From the NCBI GenBank assembly GCA_002401045.1, contig NVSA01000081.1:1-6155 (forward strand): a stretch of 6,155 nucleotides of DNA. The letters are read 5' to 3'. Below, piece by piece: positions 5,450 through 6,155 of the stretch. The first letter of the stretch is position 1. Every line of letters starts with the position of its first letter. The translations under genes and the position numbers were made by a program. Origin of the DNA: Paracoccaceae bacterium (lineage in GTDB: Bacteria; Pseudomonadota; Alphaproteobacteria; Rhodobacterales; Rhodobacteraceae). A model generated the notes under the pieces. It was not told the origin of the DNA and searched no databases. It was given only the letters and a program-made list of their open reading frames with translations.

Positions 5450-5485
5450 GCGAAAACGGCACAGCGTTTCAACTTACAGCCCTTT
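5438..5485 (-). terminator. Hairpin terminator downstream of yceI
   Basis: On the minus strand the arm AAAGGGCTG (complement of 5477-5485) pairs perfectly with CAGCCCTTT (complement of 5438-5446). After one mismatch AAG/CTT extends the stem to about 13 positions. The region between also folds partly (GAAAC with GTTTTC). The 3' arm ends in four T. It starts about 20 bp after the yceI stop, the expected place for an intrinsic terminator, although the U tract is short and partly within the stem and the loop is long. Confidence 0.55.
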
Positions 5486-5505
5486 GATGTTAACAGACGC
5501 AATCG

Positions 5506-6075
5506 TTACTGGCGAATGCCTTCAATATGCAGGTTCAATGTAACGTCTAGCGGGCCAATCATGCCGCCCATGTCGAAATCACCCAAGTTGATTGTAGCAG
5601 TGCCAGAAAAACCAGCGCGGTGTCCGCCCCATGGGTCATCGCCAGAACCGATCATTGTTGCATCCATGTCGATAGACTTGGTGATGCCTTTGATAGTCAA
5701 ATCACCTGTAATCACAGCCGTTTTGTCGCCCGTCACTTTGATTGATGTGCTTTTAAACGTCGCTTTAGGATGGCTTGAAGCATCGAAGAAATCGCCACTA
5801 CGCAAGTGTGCGTCGCGTTTTGCATGGTTTGAATTCACCGAATCCGTCGTAATTTCAACCATGACGGATCCTGCTTCTGGATGCTCGGCATCGAACTCAA
5901 AGGTACCAGAAAACGTATCAAAACGCCCCGTTAGCACAGAAAAGCCCAAGTGGTTGGCTTCAAAATTGATCGACGCATGTGCGCCGTCAGTGTCGATATT
6001 ATAGCTGGCCGCCAAAGAAGCCGTGCCAATGCTCAGCGCCAAAGCGGCTGATGTTAGAAGTGTTTTAAATATCAT
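5506..6075 (-). CDS. YceI-family periplasmic lipid-binding-fold protein
   Basis: A 189-aa exported protein. Residues 1-22 form a Sec signal peptide (MIFK start, hydrophobic LLTSAALALSIG, cleavage after ASLA). The mature part is the YceI beta-barrel, a lipocalin-like fold that binds polyisoprenoid or similar lipids in characterised members: SYNIDTDGAHASINFEANHL (24-43), then FDTFSGTFEFDAEHP (52-66). The family signature HAKRDAHLRSGDFFDASSHP (84-103) is present, as are GDLTIKGITKSIDMDA (124-139) and GHRAGFSGTATINLGDF (151-167). Length fits the family (about 190). AAGGA lies 7 nt before the ATG. A probable cytochrome b561 gene ends 29 bp upstream on the same strand, the arrangement seen for E. 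coli yceJ-yceI. The physiological ligand is unknown; a link to membrane quinone or isoprenoid redox is inference. Confidence 0.93.
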   Translation of the reverse strand: MIFKTLLTSAALALSIGTASLAASYNIDTDGAHASINFEANHLGFSVLTGRFDTFSGTFEFDAEHPEAGSVMVEITTDSVNSNHAKRDAHLRSGDFFDASSHPKATFKSTSIKVTGDKTAVITGDLTIKGITKSIDMDATMIGSGDDPWGGHRAGFSGTATINLGDFDMGGMIGPLDVTLNLHIEGIRQ

Positions 6076-6104
6076 CGTATTTTCCTTACAAAGATGTGAT
6101 TTTG

Positions 6105-6155
6105 TTATTTATCCGTATTTTTAAGCGGCGCAATCATGCGTAGTAAAACGCGGTC
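6105..6155 (-). CDS. Probable cytochrome b561, last 16 codons (cut by window edge)
   Basis: The minus strand from the window edge reads DRVLLRMIAPLKNTDK and stops at TAA (6105-6107), with no interruption. The ending resembles the C-terminus of YceJ-type cytochrome b561 proteins, which typically close with a KDxxLxRM motif after the last haem-ligating histidine helix. Cytochrome b561 genes commonly sit directly upstream of yceI. The b561 protein is a membrane dihaem electron carrier. Sixteen residues cannot prove the family, so the call rests mainly on neighbourhood and a short motif. Spacing to yceI (29 bp) suggests one operon. Confidence 0.5.
   Translation of the reverse strand, partial: DRVLLRMIAPLKNTDK

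Noticed and set aside
5516..6004. 162-codon open frame antisense to yceI
   Set aside because: It is the shadow of the well-supported yceI frame and has no family features.
6106..6133. Promoter-like TTGCGC-16-TAAATA before yceI
   Set aside because: It lies inside the end of the probable cytochrome b561 coding sequence, and the 29-bp spacing favours co-transcription; a weak internal promoter cannot be excluded.

Overview
The window looks like chromosomal DNA from an alphaproteobacterium, most likely a Rhodobacterales (Roseobacter-group) member of moderate GC. The evidence is the cytochrome c maturation cluster in the order ccmA-ccmB-ccmC-ccmD-ccmG (the helABCDX arrangement known from Rhodobacter), a CcmC N-terminus typical of that group, and an alphaproteobacterial type II lumazine synthase (RibH2) behind an FMN riboswitch. 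No mobile element, CRISPR array, tRNA or rRNA is visible. This is largely housekeeping DNA and I do not see a new defence or mobile system.

Left (1-740, minus): the first 246 codons of aconitase B (acnB), cut by the window edge. Next (741-1257): about 517 bp without a convincing gene. It holds a possible acnB promoter, a strong AT-rich inverted repeat (966-993), a 12-bp GC-rich palindrome and a pair of CCCGTTA repeats. Then (1258-1983, minus): a membrane protein of the DUF1295/ICMT/sterol-reductase-like superfamily, divergent from the ccm cluster.

Centre (2044-4779, plus): ccmA, ccmB, ccmC, ccmD, ccmG, almost all overlapping or translationally coupled; only ccmB-ccmC is separated, by 70 bp. 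CcmAB form the ABC transporter that drives release of haem-loaded CcmE, CcmC with CcmD loads haem onto CcmE, and CcmG is the membrane-anchored periplasmic thioredoxin that reduces apocytochrome c. CcmE, CcmF and CcmH are not in this window and must lie elsewhere.

Right (4786-6155, minus): ribH2 convergent with ccmG at only 6 bp, preceded by an FMN riboswitch and a possible Shine-Dalgarno-sequestering hairpin. Upstream lie a hairpin terminator, a secreted YceI-family protein, and at the window edge the last 16 codons of a probable cytochrome b561, matching the yceJ-yceI pairing. The gene content leans toward redox cofactors (haem, flavin, Fe-S aconitase, b561), but that grouping is my inference and not evidence of one regulon.
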